Source: JAAYSA01 sp035367155
GTDB lineage: Bacteria; Bacillota_I; Bacilli_A; RFN20; CAG-826
Direction: 5' to 3'
Assembly (NCBI GenBank): GCA_035367155.1
Contig: DAOSJI010000003.1
Location: 1 to 64,000, forward strand
Length of the DNA stretch: 64,000 bases
Below, piece after piece: positions 42,757 to 51,268 of this stretch (position 1 is its first letter; each line of letters begins with the position of its first letter). The notes below the pieces were generated by a model. That model searched no databases. It was not told where the DNA came from and saw only the letters and a program-made list of their open reading frames with translations. The translations under genes and the position numbers were made by a program.

Positions 42757-43343
42757 TGTATACCCTTTATTTAGATAGTAGTGATAAAAACATGTCAATC
42801 GGCATTACTAAAGATAATGTGTTAATAGCACATTATCACGATAAAGCATGGCAAAAACAAAGTGAATTAATGACTAAAGCTCTTGATGATCTTTTTTACG
42901 ATAATAAAATTAACCCCAAAGATATTAATGAAATTGTTGTTGGGATTGGTCCAGGTTCATATACAGGAGTTCGTATTGCACTTACTATCGCTAAAGTTTT
43001 TGCTTATAGTTTGAATATCCCAATTTATCCTATTAGTAGTCTTAGGCTACTTGCCGATTTTGAGAAAACTTCAATATGTATTATAAATGCAAGAAGTGAA
43101 AGATCATATGTTGGTGTTTATAATAAAGAAAAAGTAATTTTAAAAGATTGTATTTTAAAAAACGAACAATTACATGCATATATTAAAGAACACCCTGAAT
43201 CTGTTTTAAAAGGAGACATATTACATTTAGGCATGAAACAAGAGGTCAAAAGCCCAATTGAAACCATGATTAAGCTTCGTCCATTTTTAAAAGAAACAGA
43301 TGATATTTTAACAATTAAACCATGTTATATGAAGGAACTTTAA
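42756..43343 (+). CDS. tsaB: t6A complex dimerisation subunit TsaB
   Basis: The 195-residue protein has the ASKHA fold start (YTLYLDSSDKNMSIGI) and the conserved VVGIGPGSYTGVRIALTIAKVFAYSLNIP. TsaB binds and activates TsaD. It is somewhat short at the C-terminus (usual 220-230), common in small genomes. It lies one base before the rimI-tsaD fusion gene. Confidence 0.93.
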   Translation: MYTLYLDSSDKNMSIGITKDNVLIAHYHDKAWQKQSELMTKALDDLFYDNKINPKDINEIVVGIGPGSYTGVRIALTIAKVFAYSLNIPIYPISSLRLLADFEKTSICIINARSERSYVGVYNKEKVILKDCILKNEQLHAYIKEHPESVLKGDILHLGMKQEVKSPIETMIKLRPFLKETDDILTIKPCYMKEL

Positions 43344-43344
43344 A

Positions 43345-44841
43345 ATGAGCGAAGAAAGAAAAGAACGTCGTTTATTAGTTAGAGAAATGGAATTAAAAGA
43401 TATTCCAACTATTTTAACTATATCTGAAGAGTCTTTTTTAAAACCATGGACAGAAGAACAACTTAGGCGTGAACTCGATGATAAAACATCGCCATTTTCA
43501 TACTCGTTTGTACTAGAATACGGTGAAATTATTATTGGTTTCATCAATTTCTGGTTAACTTTCGAGAGTGCCACTATTAACTTAATTGCTATTAGATCTT
43601 TTGTAAAAAGACATGGCTTAGGCTCTCTTCTTTTACAAGATGCTTTAACTAGGATAAGACAAATTGGCACTATTCAAACTGTCACTTTAGAAGTTAGAAC
43701 ACATAATGAAGAAGCAATTAATTTTTATCAAAAGCATGGGTTTAATATTTTGCTTACAAAGCGAGCCTATTACGATAATGGTGATGATGCTTTTTATATG
43801 ATAAAAATAATGAAAGAATCAACGCGTACAATTTTAGCAATTGAATCTAGTTGTGATGAAACAAGTGTAGCTATTACAAGAAATGGTAAGCTTTTAAGTA
43901 ATGTTGTTGCAACACAAATTGACATGCACCAAAAATATGGCGGTGTAATGCCTGAAATGGCATCAAGACTTCATACAGAAAATATTACAATTGTTTTAAA
44001 GGAAGCCCTAGAAAAAGCAAAAATTACTCTTGATGAGGTAGATGCATTTGCTGTCACAAGAGGACCAGGTTTAATAGGAGCACTTCATGTTGGGTTACAA
44101 GCTGCCAAAACTCTTGCCTTAATTTATAAAAAGCCATTAATTCCAGTTCATCATCTTGCTGCACATATTTATGCGAATGAATTTGTGAAAGAATTAAAAT
44201 TTCCACTCATTGCCCTTGTAGTTAGTGGCGGAAATACCGAACTCGTTTATATGAGAGGACATTTTAATTTTGAAATAATTGGTCAAACCAAAGATGATGC
44301 AGTTGGCGAATGCTATGATAAAGTTGCTAGAGTATTATGCTTGGGTTATCCAGGCGGAGTACCAATTGATAAGTTAGCAAGAAAAGGTAAACACAGCTAT
44401 ACATTACCAACTCCAGCCCTGCAAAACAGCTATGATTTTAGCTATTCCGGCCTCAAAACACATGTTATTAATCTGATTAATAATACTAAACAACGTGGTG
44501 AAAGTATTATAGTTGAGGATTTGTGCACTTCATTTCAGGAAACTGCAATAGATGCATTGGTAAATAAAACAAAGAAGGCTTTTGAGGAATTTGAAATCAA
44601 ACAAATCGTATTAGCGGGTGGTGTTTCTGCTAATAGTTATCTAAGAGAAATGATTTTAGAATTAGCAGAAGAAAAAAATGTTGATGCTATTGTTCCCCCC
44701 TTATGGTGTACGACAGATCAAGCGGCAATGATAGCCAAAACTGCTGAATATTTATATGATCTTCAATTATTTGCTCCTTTATCATTAGGGGTTGATCCTA
44801 ATTGGAGAATTGAGGAGTTTGACAAATTTAATATAAATTAA
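43345..44841 (+). CDS. tsaD: Fusion of RimI acetyltransferase and TsaD
   Basis: Residues 1-150 form a GNAT domain like RimI (IRSFVKRHGLGSLLLQDAL, the acetyl-CoA loop, and HNEEAINFYQKHGF). From residue about 156 follows a complete TsaD of 343 residues: ILAIESSCDETSVAI, HQKYGGVMPEMASRLH (metal-binding His), VTRGPGLIGALHVGL, ALVVSGGNTEL, VLAGGVSANSYL. TsaD transfers threonylcarbamoyl to A37 of ANN-decoding tRNAs; RimI acetylates ribosomal protein S18. An internal ATG at 43810 begins the TsaD part but has no ribosome binding site, and no stop or frameshift separates the domains, so I take it as one polypeptide. A terminator follows. Confidence 0.93.
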   Translation: MSEERKERRLLVREMELKDIPTILTISEESFLKPWTEEQLRRELDDKTSPFSYSFVLEYGEIIIGFINFWLTFESATINLIAIRSFVKRHGLGSLLLQDALTRIRQIGTIQTVTLEVRTHNEEAINFYQKHGFNILLTKRAYYDNGDDAFYMIKIMKESTRTILAIESSCDETSVAITRNGKLLSNVVATQIDMHQKYGGVMPEMASRLHTENITIVLKEALEKAKITLDEVDAFAVTRGPGLIGALHVGLQAAKTLALIYKKPLIPVHHLAAHIYANEFVKELKFPLIALVVSGGNTELVYMRGHFNFEIIGQTKDDAVGECYDKVARVLCLGYPGGVPIDKLARKGKHSYTLPTPALQNSYDFSYSGLKTHVINLINNTKQRGESIIVEDLCTSFQETAIDALVNKTKKAFEEFEIKQIVLAGGVSANSYLREMILELAEEKNVDAIVPPLWCTTDQAAMIAKTAEYLYDLQLFAPLSLGVDPNWRIEEFDKFNIN

Positions 44842-44861
44842 AAGTAATTAATTACTTTTTT
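44840..44861 (+). terminator. Terminator of the tsa operon
   Basis: A perfect AT-rich palindrome AAAAGTAATT/AATTACTTTT starts at the tsaD stop codon and is followed by further T. The stem is weak, so read-through is possible. Confidence 0.6.
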
Positions 44862-44884
44862 CGCAATTAATATAATAATTTGGC

Positions 44885-44890
44885 TATAAT
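44885..44890 (+). promoter_or_regulatory. -10 box of asnS
   Basis: TATAAT lies 30 bases before the asnS ATG, leaving room for a short leader with the ribosome binding site AGAGGT. The best -35 candidate, TTCGCA at 44860-44865, is 19 bases away and weak. The leader is far too short for a T-box. Confidence 0.55.
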
Positions 44891-44920
44891 ATAACAAGAC
44901 ATAGAGTAGAGGTATACCTT

Positions 44921-46288
44921 ATGACAGTAAAAGAAATATTTGATGCATTTAGAAACGACTATGTTGTTGATGAAACCGAAGTTGTTTTACAAGGATGGGT
45001 TCGGACAAATCGTGACAATGGTTCGATTGGTTTTATAGAATTCAATGATGGGTCGTCTTTTAATAATTTACAAATTGTATATTCGAGAGAATCAGTTGAA
45101 GATTTTGATAAAATTACCAAAATCGCAACAGGTACTACAATTGAAGTTGAAGGCTTATTAATTGAAACACCTGATAGCAAGCAACCTTTTGAACTTCAAC
45201 TAGATAGTTTAACAATTTTAGGTGAAGTTGATCCTTCATATCCTTTACAAAAGAAACGTCACTCTTTTGAATTTTTACGTGAAATCGCTCACTTAAGACC
45301 AAGAGCAAACACTTTTAATGCTCTTTATCGCGTAAGAAGTGAATTAGCGTTTGCAATACACAAATTTTTTCACGAAAAAGATTTTTTATATGTCCATACA
45401 CCTATTTTCACTGGTAATGATGCAGAAGGTGCTGGACAAACATTCTCTGTTGTTACAGATGATAAAAACCCAAATGATTTCTTTGGAAAAAAAGTAATCC
45501 TTACTGTTACAGGTCAACTTCATGTTGAAGCTTTTGCAATGTCACATAGAAGTGTTTATACATTTGGTCCTACATTTAGAGCAGAACGTAGTAACACAAA
45601 AACACATGCCGCTGAATTTTGGATGGTTGAACCAGAAGTAGCTTTTGCGGATCTAAATGATATTATGGAATTAATTGAAGAATGTATTAAATATTGTATT
45701 GAATATGTTTTGGATAATGCAGCTGATGAAATGCAATTTTTTAACAACTTTATCGATAAATCGCTTCATGAACGATTAACTAAAATTATTAATAGTAAAT
45801 TCGCGCGCATTTCATACACTGAAGCAATTGAAATATTAAAAAACGCCGTCAAAAATGGTGTCGATTTTGCAAATAAGGATATTATTTGGGGTATGGATTT
45901 ACAAACCGAACATGAAAGATATATTACTGACGTTCACATAAAAGGACCCGTTTTTGTAACAGACTATCCAAAAGATATAAAAGCTTTTTATATGAGAGTA
46001 AATGAAGATGGTAAAACTGTAGCCGCTTGTGATTTATTAGTACCTACTGTTGGTGAATTAGTTGGAGGTTCTCAACGTGAAGAAAGAGCTGATGTGCTTC
46101 TTGAAAAGATGAAAGAGGCTGGAAATGCCGAAGAATTAGACTGGTATTTAGATCTACGTCGTTATGGTGGATGTGTTCATAGTGGTTTTGGTATTGGTTT
46201 TGATCGTCTATTAATGTATGTGACTGGCATGCAGAACATTCGTGATGTTCAACCATTTGGCCGCACTAGTGGTAGTATATTATTTTAA
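44921..46288 (+). CDS. asnS: Asparaginyl-tRNA synthetase
   Basis: A class II synthetase of 455 residues: an OB-fold anticodon domain (VVLQGWVRTNRDNGSIGFIEFNDGS), motif 1 around FHEKDFLYVHTPIFT, motif 2 FGPTFRAERSNTKTHAAEFWMVEPE, and motif 3 GFGIGFDRLLMYVTGMQNIRD. The short motif 2 loop and the PFGRTSGSILF end are those of AsnRS rather than AspRS. GatCAB is also encoded in this window; with AsnRS present, it would mainly be needed for Gln-tRNA. Confidence 0.96.
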   Translation: MTVKEIFDAFRNDYVVDETEVVLQGWVRTNRDNGSIGFIEFNDGSSFNNLQIVYSRESVEDFDKITKIATGTTIEVEGLLIETPDSKQPFELQLDSLTILGEVDPSYPLQKKRHSFEFLREIAHLRPRANTFNALYRVRSELAFAIHKFFHEKDFLYVHTPIFTGNDAEGAGQTFSVVTDDKNPNDFFGKKVILTVTGQLHVEAFAMSHRSVYTFGPTFRAERSNTKTHAAEFWMVEPEVAFADLNDIMELIEECIKYCIEYVLDNAADEMQFFNNFIDKSLHERLTKIINSKFARISYTEAIEILKNAVKNGVDFANKDIIWGMDLQTEHERYITDVHIKGPVFVTDYPKDIKAFYMRVNEDGKTVAACDLLVPTVGELVGGSQREERADVLLEKMKEAGNAEELDWYLDLRRYGGCVHSGFGIGFDRLLMYVTGMQNIRDVQPFGRTSGSILF

Positions 46289-46297
46289 GGATATGCA

Positions 46298-46465
46298 ATG
46301 GCAAGAAGAGATAAAAGAACAGCCCTTAGCGCACCGTTAACAGAAGAAGAAAAAGCCCTTCGTGCATATAATCGCAAAAAGGGAGTTTTGATTGGGATAA
46401 TAATTTTACTTTTTTTAATTGTTGTAGTTGAAATTGTTACTATTGTTATTGAATTTACAAAATAG
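46298..46465 (+). CDS. Small single-helix membrane protein (55 residues)
   Basis: A short gene beginning nine bases after the asnS stop, with AAGGAT as a modest ribosome binding site. The basic, hydrophilic N-terminus (MARRDKRTALSAPLTEEEK) is followed by one strong membrane helix rich in Ile, Leu and Val (about residues 29-51) and a short tail ending FTK. Clean start, spacing and domain-like layout support a real gene cotranscribed with asnS. Function unknown. Confidence 0.7.
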   Translation: MARRDKRTALSAPLTEEEKALRAYNRKKGVLIGIIILLFLIVVVEIVTIVIEFTK

Positions 46466-46490
46466 TTACTAACTAAATGTTTACTTTACA

Positions 46491-47186
46491 TTAAGGGGAA
46501 AGGACATCAATTTCCTCTTTTTTTGGCTCTTCTTCAACCGGCTCGGGTTCTAAAGCAGATAAGTCTAATAAGCGTTTGTCATCTAAATCAGCAGAGAATA
46601 GTTTTCTTCGGAGTATTAGAATTCTTATAAAACGAGAAAGGTAGGACTGAATTGCCAACACGCCCCAAAGTAAACTTATAAAATAAAGAGGAACAACCAT
46701 ATAACTTATAATTGCTCGAGGGGCAAAGTGAGGAGTTGAAATTACTTCGGGCCAATCGGAGGGAAGGTTAACTCCAAAAAAGTTGGCTCTTGGTTGATTG
46801 GCCCAATCAAATATATAAAACAATGTACCAATGCCTTCTGTTTTATAATCAAAAAGATTAATTGGTCCCATAAATAACATCGCAATTACATAAATTACTG
46901 TTGTACAAACTGCAATTAAAATTGGTGGGAAAAATTGATAGAAAAGAACTACATTGCTTTTTCTGTGTGCATTTCTTGAAAAATCTTTTGGCGAACGTAT
47001 TAGATCGGCTTCAACTAACATCTTCATATCGGCATCTACTCGTCTTCCTTGGCGACGCATAACTTGACGAACAACATCAAAAATTAAGGAGAAGATTAAA
47101 AAGATTAAGACAAAGATTAAAAATATAGCGATAATTAAGCGCCAATCTTTTTCCGAGAGTTTAACTAGAAAAAGAACCCTATTCAT
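46491..47186 (-). CDS. Membrane protein of unknown function
   Basis: I place the start at 47186 (MNRVLFLVKLSEKDWR), because TGGAGGG lies just upstream; a longer frame begins at 47204. The 231-residue protein has three or four membrane helices, a basic region (RQVMRRQGRRVDADMKM) after the first, and an acidic, proline-rich C-terminal tail (EPEPVEEEPKKEEID). No family recognised. It overlaps the preceding gene by eight bases and is the last gene of a three-gene operon of membrane proteins. Confidence 0.75.
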   Translation of the reverse strand: MNRVLFLVKLSEKDWRLIIAIFLIFVLIFLIFSLIFDVVRQVMRRQGRRVDADMKMLVEADLIRSPKDFSRNAHRKSNVVLFYQFFPPILIAVCTTVIYVIAMLFMGPINLFDYKTEGIGTLFYIFDWANQPRANFFGVNLPSDWPEVISTPHFAPRAIISYMVVPLYFISLLWGVLAIQSYLSRFIRILILRRKLFSADLDDKRLLDLSALEPEPVEEEPKKEEIDVLSP

Positions 47187-47622
47187 CATCGCCCTCCATT
47201 TCAATGCTATCTATTTGCTCAATGGCTTCGATGTTTTCTTTTGGTGTTGCATCCTCTACATCTATAAAACCAATATCTTCTTTTTTCTGAACGGGAAGAG
47301 GATTTAAGTTAGACTCAAAGGGATTTGAGCTATGAAAAATATTTATTGTTGCCCCTGCAAATTGCCCTTGTTCTGCAGTTTTGGGCTCATCTTTAACTTG
47401 CTCGCTATCTAATCGATCTTTTAAAATTCTTGCAGCTCTTCGATCTAATTCAGATGGTTCTTTTAAACGGTCACCTTGGAAATATTTGATAACAGCAAGT
47501 ATTGAGTAGAAAAGAAAAACAAAGATAGTTCCAACAGCAAAAAGTACAAATCCTGCCAGAGCAAAAGGAGTTAATAATAATGTTATCATTCCGACTCCAA
47601 TCCTCTTTAAAAAATTAACCAT
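47179..47622 (-). CDS. Membrane protein with acidic cytoplasmic tail, unknown function
   Basis: A 147-residue protein with two closely spaced hydrophobic segments at the N-terminus (about residues 10-46) followed by a hydrophilic region (DRRAARILKDRLDSEQ) and a low-complexity acidic tail. It overlaps both neighbours by eight bases, so the three genes are likely translated together. Similar acidic tails in this protein and the next suggest that they interact with the same partner or with each other; this is inference. No family recognised. Confidence 0.75.
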   Translation of the reverse strand: MVNFLKRIGVGMITLLLTPFALAGFVLFAVGTIFVFLFYSILAVIKYFQGDRLKEPSELDRRAARILKDRLDSEQVKDEPKTAEQGQFAGATINIFHSSNPFESNLNPLPVQKKEDIGFIDVEDATPKENIEAIEQIDSIEMEGDDE

Positions 47623-48523
47623 CTATGTCCCTCGTTTTTTGTTGTTTCCTGTACCTTATATATAACCATAAACTCGCTTCAAATACAACAATTGTTAGAG
47701 GTAATAACAATGATAAAAGTGATAATGAAATAGGTAATAATTGTTGTGAAACAACAAAGCCTATAATTGTAAAAACTATCAAAGTTGCAATCATAATACA
47801 AAAAGCCCTTATATTAAAACGGTAAAATTTCAACAATAAATATGAAATATAAGGAAAAGTGATAAATAAGAATAAATAGGATACCGCAATCGAAATTGGT
47901 CCGAAAATCGCAGAAATTAAAATAAGAATTGAACTAATGAATATATAAGAACTTGGATGGTTTTTATCTTTATATTCAATATACTTTCTTAACTCAAACA
48001 GAATTAAAATATAACTTAAAGTTGATTGGATTAATGAAACTGCAAAAATTAAACTTAGTAAAACGGGTAATCCAAAAGGATGAGTATTTAATCCTATTAG
48101 ATTTGCTAACTCATCTAAATAATTAACTTCGTAAATAAAATTGAAAAGTGAAATTGCTGCGTAAAAAAGGCCTAAATTTATTAACGCAACCAAAACTATT
48201 AAATGGATTGGATCTATTTTTAGTCTGACGCTAAGCCCCATAATAAAGCCCGTTATTAACGATGGAAGTAAATAAAATAGTGCGATATCTATACTTGAAA
48301 AACTAATTACAAAACCAAGAGTCAAAGAAGTAATAGCATAGATGGGATAATATTTTAAATCGCAGTTTAAAGTAACAATTACACTAGTAAGAGGTAGTGC
48401 GAACACAAATATTAAAGTAGATAGTGGAAGTAATGTTCCAATCAAAACTAAAATAACATTTATGGCTGCCATGATTGCCATATAAGCGATTTGTTGTGTA
48501 ACGGTTCGGTTTTTAAACATCAT
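47615..48523 (-). CDS. Polytopic membrane protein, YybS/DUF2232-like
   Basis: A 302-residue protein with eight to nine membrane helices and short loops. The opening (TQQIAYMAIMAAINVILVLIG, ALPLTSVIVTLNCDLKYYPIYAITSLTLGFVI) resembles YybS/DUF2232 proteins and, more distantly, ECF transporter S components. Function unknown. It is the first gene of the three-gene operon; its ATG lies six bases after an extended -10 box without a ribosome binding site. Two adjacent Met codons could serve as start. Confidence 0.65.
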   Translation of the reverse strand: MMFKNRTVTQQIAYMAIMAAINVILVLIGTLLPLSTLIFVFALPLTSVIVTLNCDLKYYPIYAITSLTLGFVISFSSIDIALFYLLPSLITGFIMGLSVRLKIDPIHLIVLVALINLGLFYAAISLFNFIYEVNYLDELANLIGLNTHPFGLPVLLSLIFAVSLIQSTLSYILILFELRKYIEYKDKNHPSSYIFISSILILISAIFGPISIAVSYLFLFITFPYISYLLLKFYRFNIRAFCIMIATLIVFTIIGFVVSQQLLPISLSLLSLLLPLTIVVFEASLWLYIRYRKQQKTRDIDG

Positions 48524-48524
48524 G

Positions 48525-48546
48525 AATTAATGTTAGCACATTAATT
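48525..48546 (-). promoter_or_regulatory. Leaderless promoter inside an inverted repeat
   Basis: On the minus strand TGCTAACAT (extended -10, 48530-48538) ends six bases before the ATG at 48523. The same stretch is an inverted repeat AATTAATG/CATTAATT with a six-base loop (48525-48546), placing a possible operator on the promoter. Confidence 0.5.
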
Positions 48547-48589
48547 ATGGTTAAATAATAAAAAGGTAAATTCTTTTCAATTTATATAT

Positions 48590-48997
48590 ATGAAGAATTA
48601 TATAATTATAGCTTTAACTATTTTAATATTAGGCTGTAAAAATGATACCCCAAGATTGATTGATTTTCCAATAGATAAAATCATTGAATACAACGAGTTA
48701 TTTAAACAAAATGAATATGAATATTACGTTTACATTTTCTCTAACTCATGTATCCACTGTAATGAGATAAAAAATGAAATAATCGATTTTGACAATAACA
48801 CTACAATTTCCATGTATTTTATACAATTTAGCCCTAAAATAAATGTAAATAAAGATATAGAATCAACAATTGGCTGCAATAATATAGAAGATTTTTCAAT
48901 ACTTGGGACACCATCCCTCATCTTAATAAAAGATAAATTAGTTGTGATTAATTTAGGTGGTAAAAAAGCCATATTGAACCATTTAAAAAATCATTAA
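48590..48997 (+). CDS. Thioredoxin-like lipoprotein
   Basis: A 135-residue protein with a short signal sequence and lipobox-like LILGC (Cys16), then a thioredoxin-like domain: YYVYIFSNSCIHCNEIK with the CxxC active site (Cys-Ile-His-Cys), and ILGTPSLILIKD with the cis-proline loop. It is probably an extracytoplasmic, membrane-anchored thiol-disulfide reductase or oxidase. No ribosome binding site precedes the ATG. It has a marked Asn/Ile bias compared with its neighbours. It lies upstream of pcrA but probably has a separate transcript. Confidence 0.75.
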   Translation: MKNYIIIALTILILGCKNDTPRLIDFPIDKIIEYNELFKQNEYEYYVYIFSNSCIHCNEIKNEIIDFDNNTTISMYFIQFSPKINVNKDIESTIGCNNIEDFSILGTPSLILIKDKLVVINLGGKKAILNHLKNH

Positions 48998-49036
48998 TTA
49001 ATACCGCCCTATATCTTTTTATTAGGCGTCTAATTA

Positions 49037-49045
49037 TGTTATAAT
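49037..49045 (+). promoter_or_regulatory. Promoter of the pcrA-ligA-gat operon
   Basis: An extended -10 box TGTTATAAT ends at 49045, 27 bases before the pcrA start; no good -35 box is visible. AAAGAGA serves as a weak ribosome binding site. Confidence 0.55.
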
Positions 49046-49072
49046 TAAACTACAATAAAGAGATATTTTTTT

Positions 49073-51268
49073 ATGGATTTTTCAAAGAAATTAAATGATA
49101 AACAATTAGCTGCAGTGTCTACTAACGAACAATATGTTCGTGTCATTGCTGGTGCAGGTTCAGGAAAAACCCGTGTTTTAACTCATAGAATTGTATATTT
49201 ACATCAAGAAGTAGGTGTACCGCTTTATTATATTTGGGCACTTACATTCACTAATAAAGCCGCAAATGAAATGAAGGAGAGAGTAAATAAGCTACTAAAT
49301 CAGAACAATAAAAAAGTTAATGTATCAACAATTCATTCCTTCTGTGCTAGGTTTTTAAGAGAAGAAATTGGTGTTTTAAATTATCGTAATGACTTCACGA
49401 TTTATGATGAAGATGATCAAGCAAGAATCGTAAAGGATATTGCAGTTATATATGGTTACACTAAGAGGGATCCCATTATAAGAGAAACTCTTAATTACAT
49501 AAGTGATAAGAAAAACAAGGGTTTTGCACCTGGTGACATTAAGATAAAATATGAAAAAATTAAAGACGAACGAACTATTTTAAAAATGTGGGAGGAATAT
49601 GAAAAAAAACTAAAATCAATGAATGGGGTTGATTTTGATGATCTTTTACTTTTTACTTCCAAAATTTTGAAAGAAAATCTTATTGTAAGACAAAAGTGGC
49701 AAAACCGCATTTCCCATCTTTTAGTTGATGAATTTCAAGATACAAACGATATTGAATTCTCTATAATGAGAAATTTATTATCAGAACACGCCTCACTATA
49801 TGTTGTAGGAGATCCAGATCAAACGATTTATACTTGGCGTGGTGCTAACGAAGCCATTATTCTAGAACTTGATAAAAAATATAATGTTAAAACATATATT
49901 TTAGATGAAAATTATCGATCAACTCAAAATGTATTGGATGTCGCAAACAAATTAATAAGCCATAATAAGAAAAGAATACATAAAGACCTTTTTACAAATA
50001 ATGCACGAGGTGAAAAGGTCAGTCCATTCGTTGCAAATGATCCTGATAAGGAAGCTGAGTGGGTTATTAATAGAATTATTGAAACGAGAATCCAAAATGA
50101 AGAAGCGACATATAGTGATTTTGCGATATTAATTCGTGCTAATTACTTAACGCTTCCATTTGAACGAGCTTTTATGCGTAGACAAATACCTTATAAAATT
50201 TATGGTGGTGTACGCTTTTACCAACGAAAAGAAATTAAAGATGCATTGGCTTACTTTAGAATCTTACAAAATGATCGAGACGATATATCTGTCGAAAGGA
50301 TTGCAAATATTCCTGCTAGAGGATTATCAACTAAAATATTAGTTATGAAGGATGATGCAAGACTTAGTAATAAGCCACTGCTTCAAGTTTTAAAAGAAGC
50401 CGAAAAATACTGCATTAACAAGCCTAATTGTGCAAAAATAGCCTCTTTTCTAGATTCAATTGATAAAGCAAGAATCGAAATAGAAAAAAACGAACGAAAT
50501 ATTAGTTTAATTTTGCAAGAATATTTAGAAAATGTAGGTTATTTGGAATATGTGAAATCATTAAAAGACGAAGATAAGTCAGAAGCCATGTTTGAAAATA
50601 TCAAAACATTATTTATTGACATTGATCGTTTCATTGAGCAAAATCCTGACGTCACTTTTAATGATTATTTGGAAAATGCTGCTTTGTTAAGTGCTCAGGA
50701 CGAAGTTCAAAGCGGTGATTATATAACAATCATGACTGTTCACATGGCAAAGGGGCTTGAATATGATTATGTTTTTGTAGCAAATTTAAATGAGGGGATA
50801 TTCCCAAATAATCGAGCAGTTACAGAAGGTGGAAAAAAAGCTCTTGAAGAAGAAAGAAGGCTTTGTTATGTAGCATTTACAAGGGCAAGAAAGCAACTAT
50901 TTTTATCATGTAATTTAGCCTACAATTTTGTTCTATCAAGCCAAAACATACCAAGCCGCTTCTTTAAAGAAGCTGACATAACCGTTAAGTTTCCTTCAAG
51001 TAAAAAAATGGAATTTGATTTATTTCGCAGTTATCAAAAGCATAAGGAGCCACCCATTTATTTTCCAGATGCTCCTTTTGAGGATCAAGAACTTATTGAA
51101 TGGCAAGTTGGAGATTATGCAAGACATAGTACCTTTGGACATGGAGTTGTCGTAAAAGTATATCCTGCAGAAGGAATTGTAGATATCAATTTTGAACACT
51201 TGGGAAAGAAAAAGCTAGTAGCAAATCATAAAGCGCTTAAAAAAATAAAAAAAGGAGACTTAGTATGA
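49073..51268 (+). CDS. pcrA: ATP-dependent DNA helicase PcrA/UvrD
   Basis: A superfamily 1 3'-5' helicase of 731 residues. Motifs: GAGSGKTRVLTHRI (Walker A), ALTFTNKAANEMKERV, LLVDEFQDTN (Walker B), VVGDPDQTIYTWRGAN, LDENYRSTQNVL, TVHMAKGLEYDYVFVANLNEG, EERRLCYVAFTRARKQL. The C-terminal WQVGDYARHSTFGHGVVVKV is the Tudor-like domain that contacts RNA polymerase. It acts in repair and replication. It overlaps ligA by four bases in the common pcrA-ligA order. Confidence 0.96.
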   Translation: MDFSKKLNDKQLAAVSTNEQYVRVIAGAGSGKTRVLTHRIVYLHQEVGVPLYYIWALTFTNKAANEMKERVNKLLNQNNKKVNVSTIHSFCARFLREEIGVLNYRNDFTIYDEDDQARIVKDIAVIYGYTKRDPIIRETLNYISDKKNKGFAPGDIKIKYEKIKDERTILKMWEEYEKKLKSMNGVDFDDLLLFTSKILKENLIVRQKWQNRISHLLVDEFQDTNDIEFSIMRNLLSEHASLYVVGDPDQTIYTWRGANEAIILELDKKYNVKTYILDENYRSTQNVLDVANKLISHNKKRIHKDLFTNNARGEKVSPFVANDPDKEAEWVINRIIETRIQNEEATYSDFAILIRANYLTLPFERAFMRRQIPYKIYGGVRFYQRKEIKDALAYFRILQNDRDDISVERIANIPARGLSTKILVMKDDARLSNKPLLQVLKEAEKYCINKPNCAKIASFLDSIDKARIEIEKNERNISLILQEYLENVGYLEYVKSLKDEDKSEAMFENIKTLFIDIDRFIEQNPDVTFNDYLENAALLSAQDEVQSGDYITIMTVHMAKGLEYDYVFVANLNEGIFPNNRAVTEGGKKALEEERRLCYVAFTRARKQLFLSCNLAYNFVLSSQNIPSRFFKEADITVKFPSSKKMEFDLFRSYQKHKEPPIYFPDAPFEDQELIEWQVGDYARHSTFGHGVVVKVYPAEGIVDINFEHLGKKKLVANHKALKKIKKGDLV

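Noticed and set aside
43810..44841. Separate tsaD gene starting at the internal ATG
   Set aside because: No ribosome binding site or stop codon separates it from the RimI part; the fusion reading is continuous.
44862..44920. T-box leader for asnS
   Set aside because: The space between terminator, -10 box and start is only about 60 bases and no T-box sequence is present.
48578..48592. Leaderless promoter for the thioredoxin-like lipoprotein
   Set aside because: The start lacks a ribosome binding site, but no -10 hexamer lies six bases upstream; TATATA is too close to the ATG.
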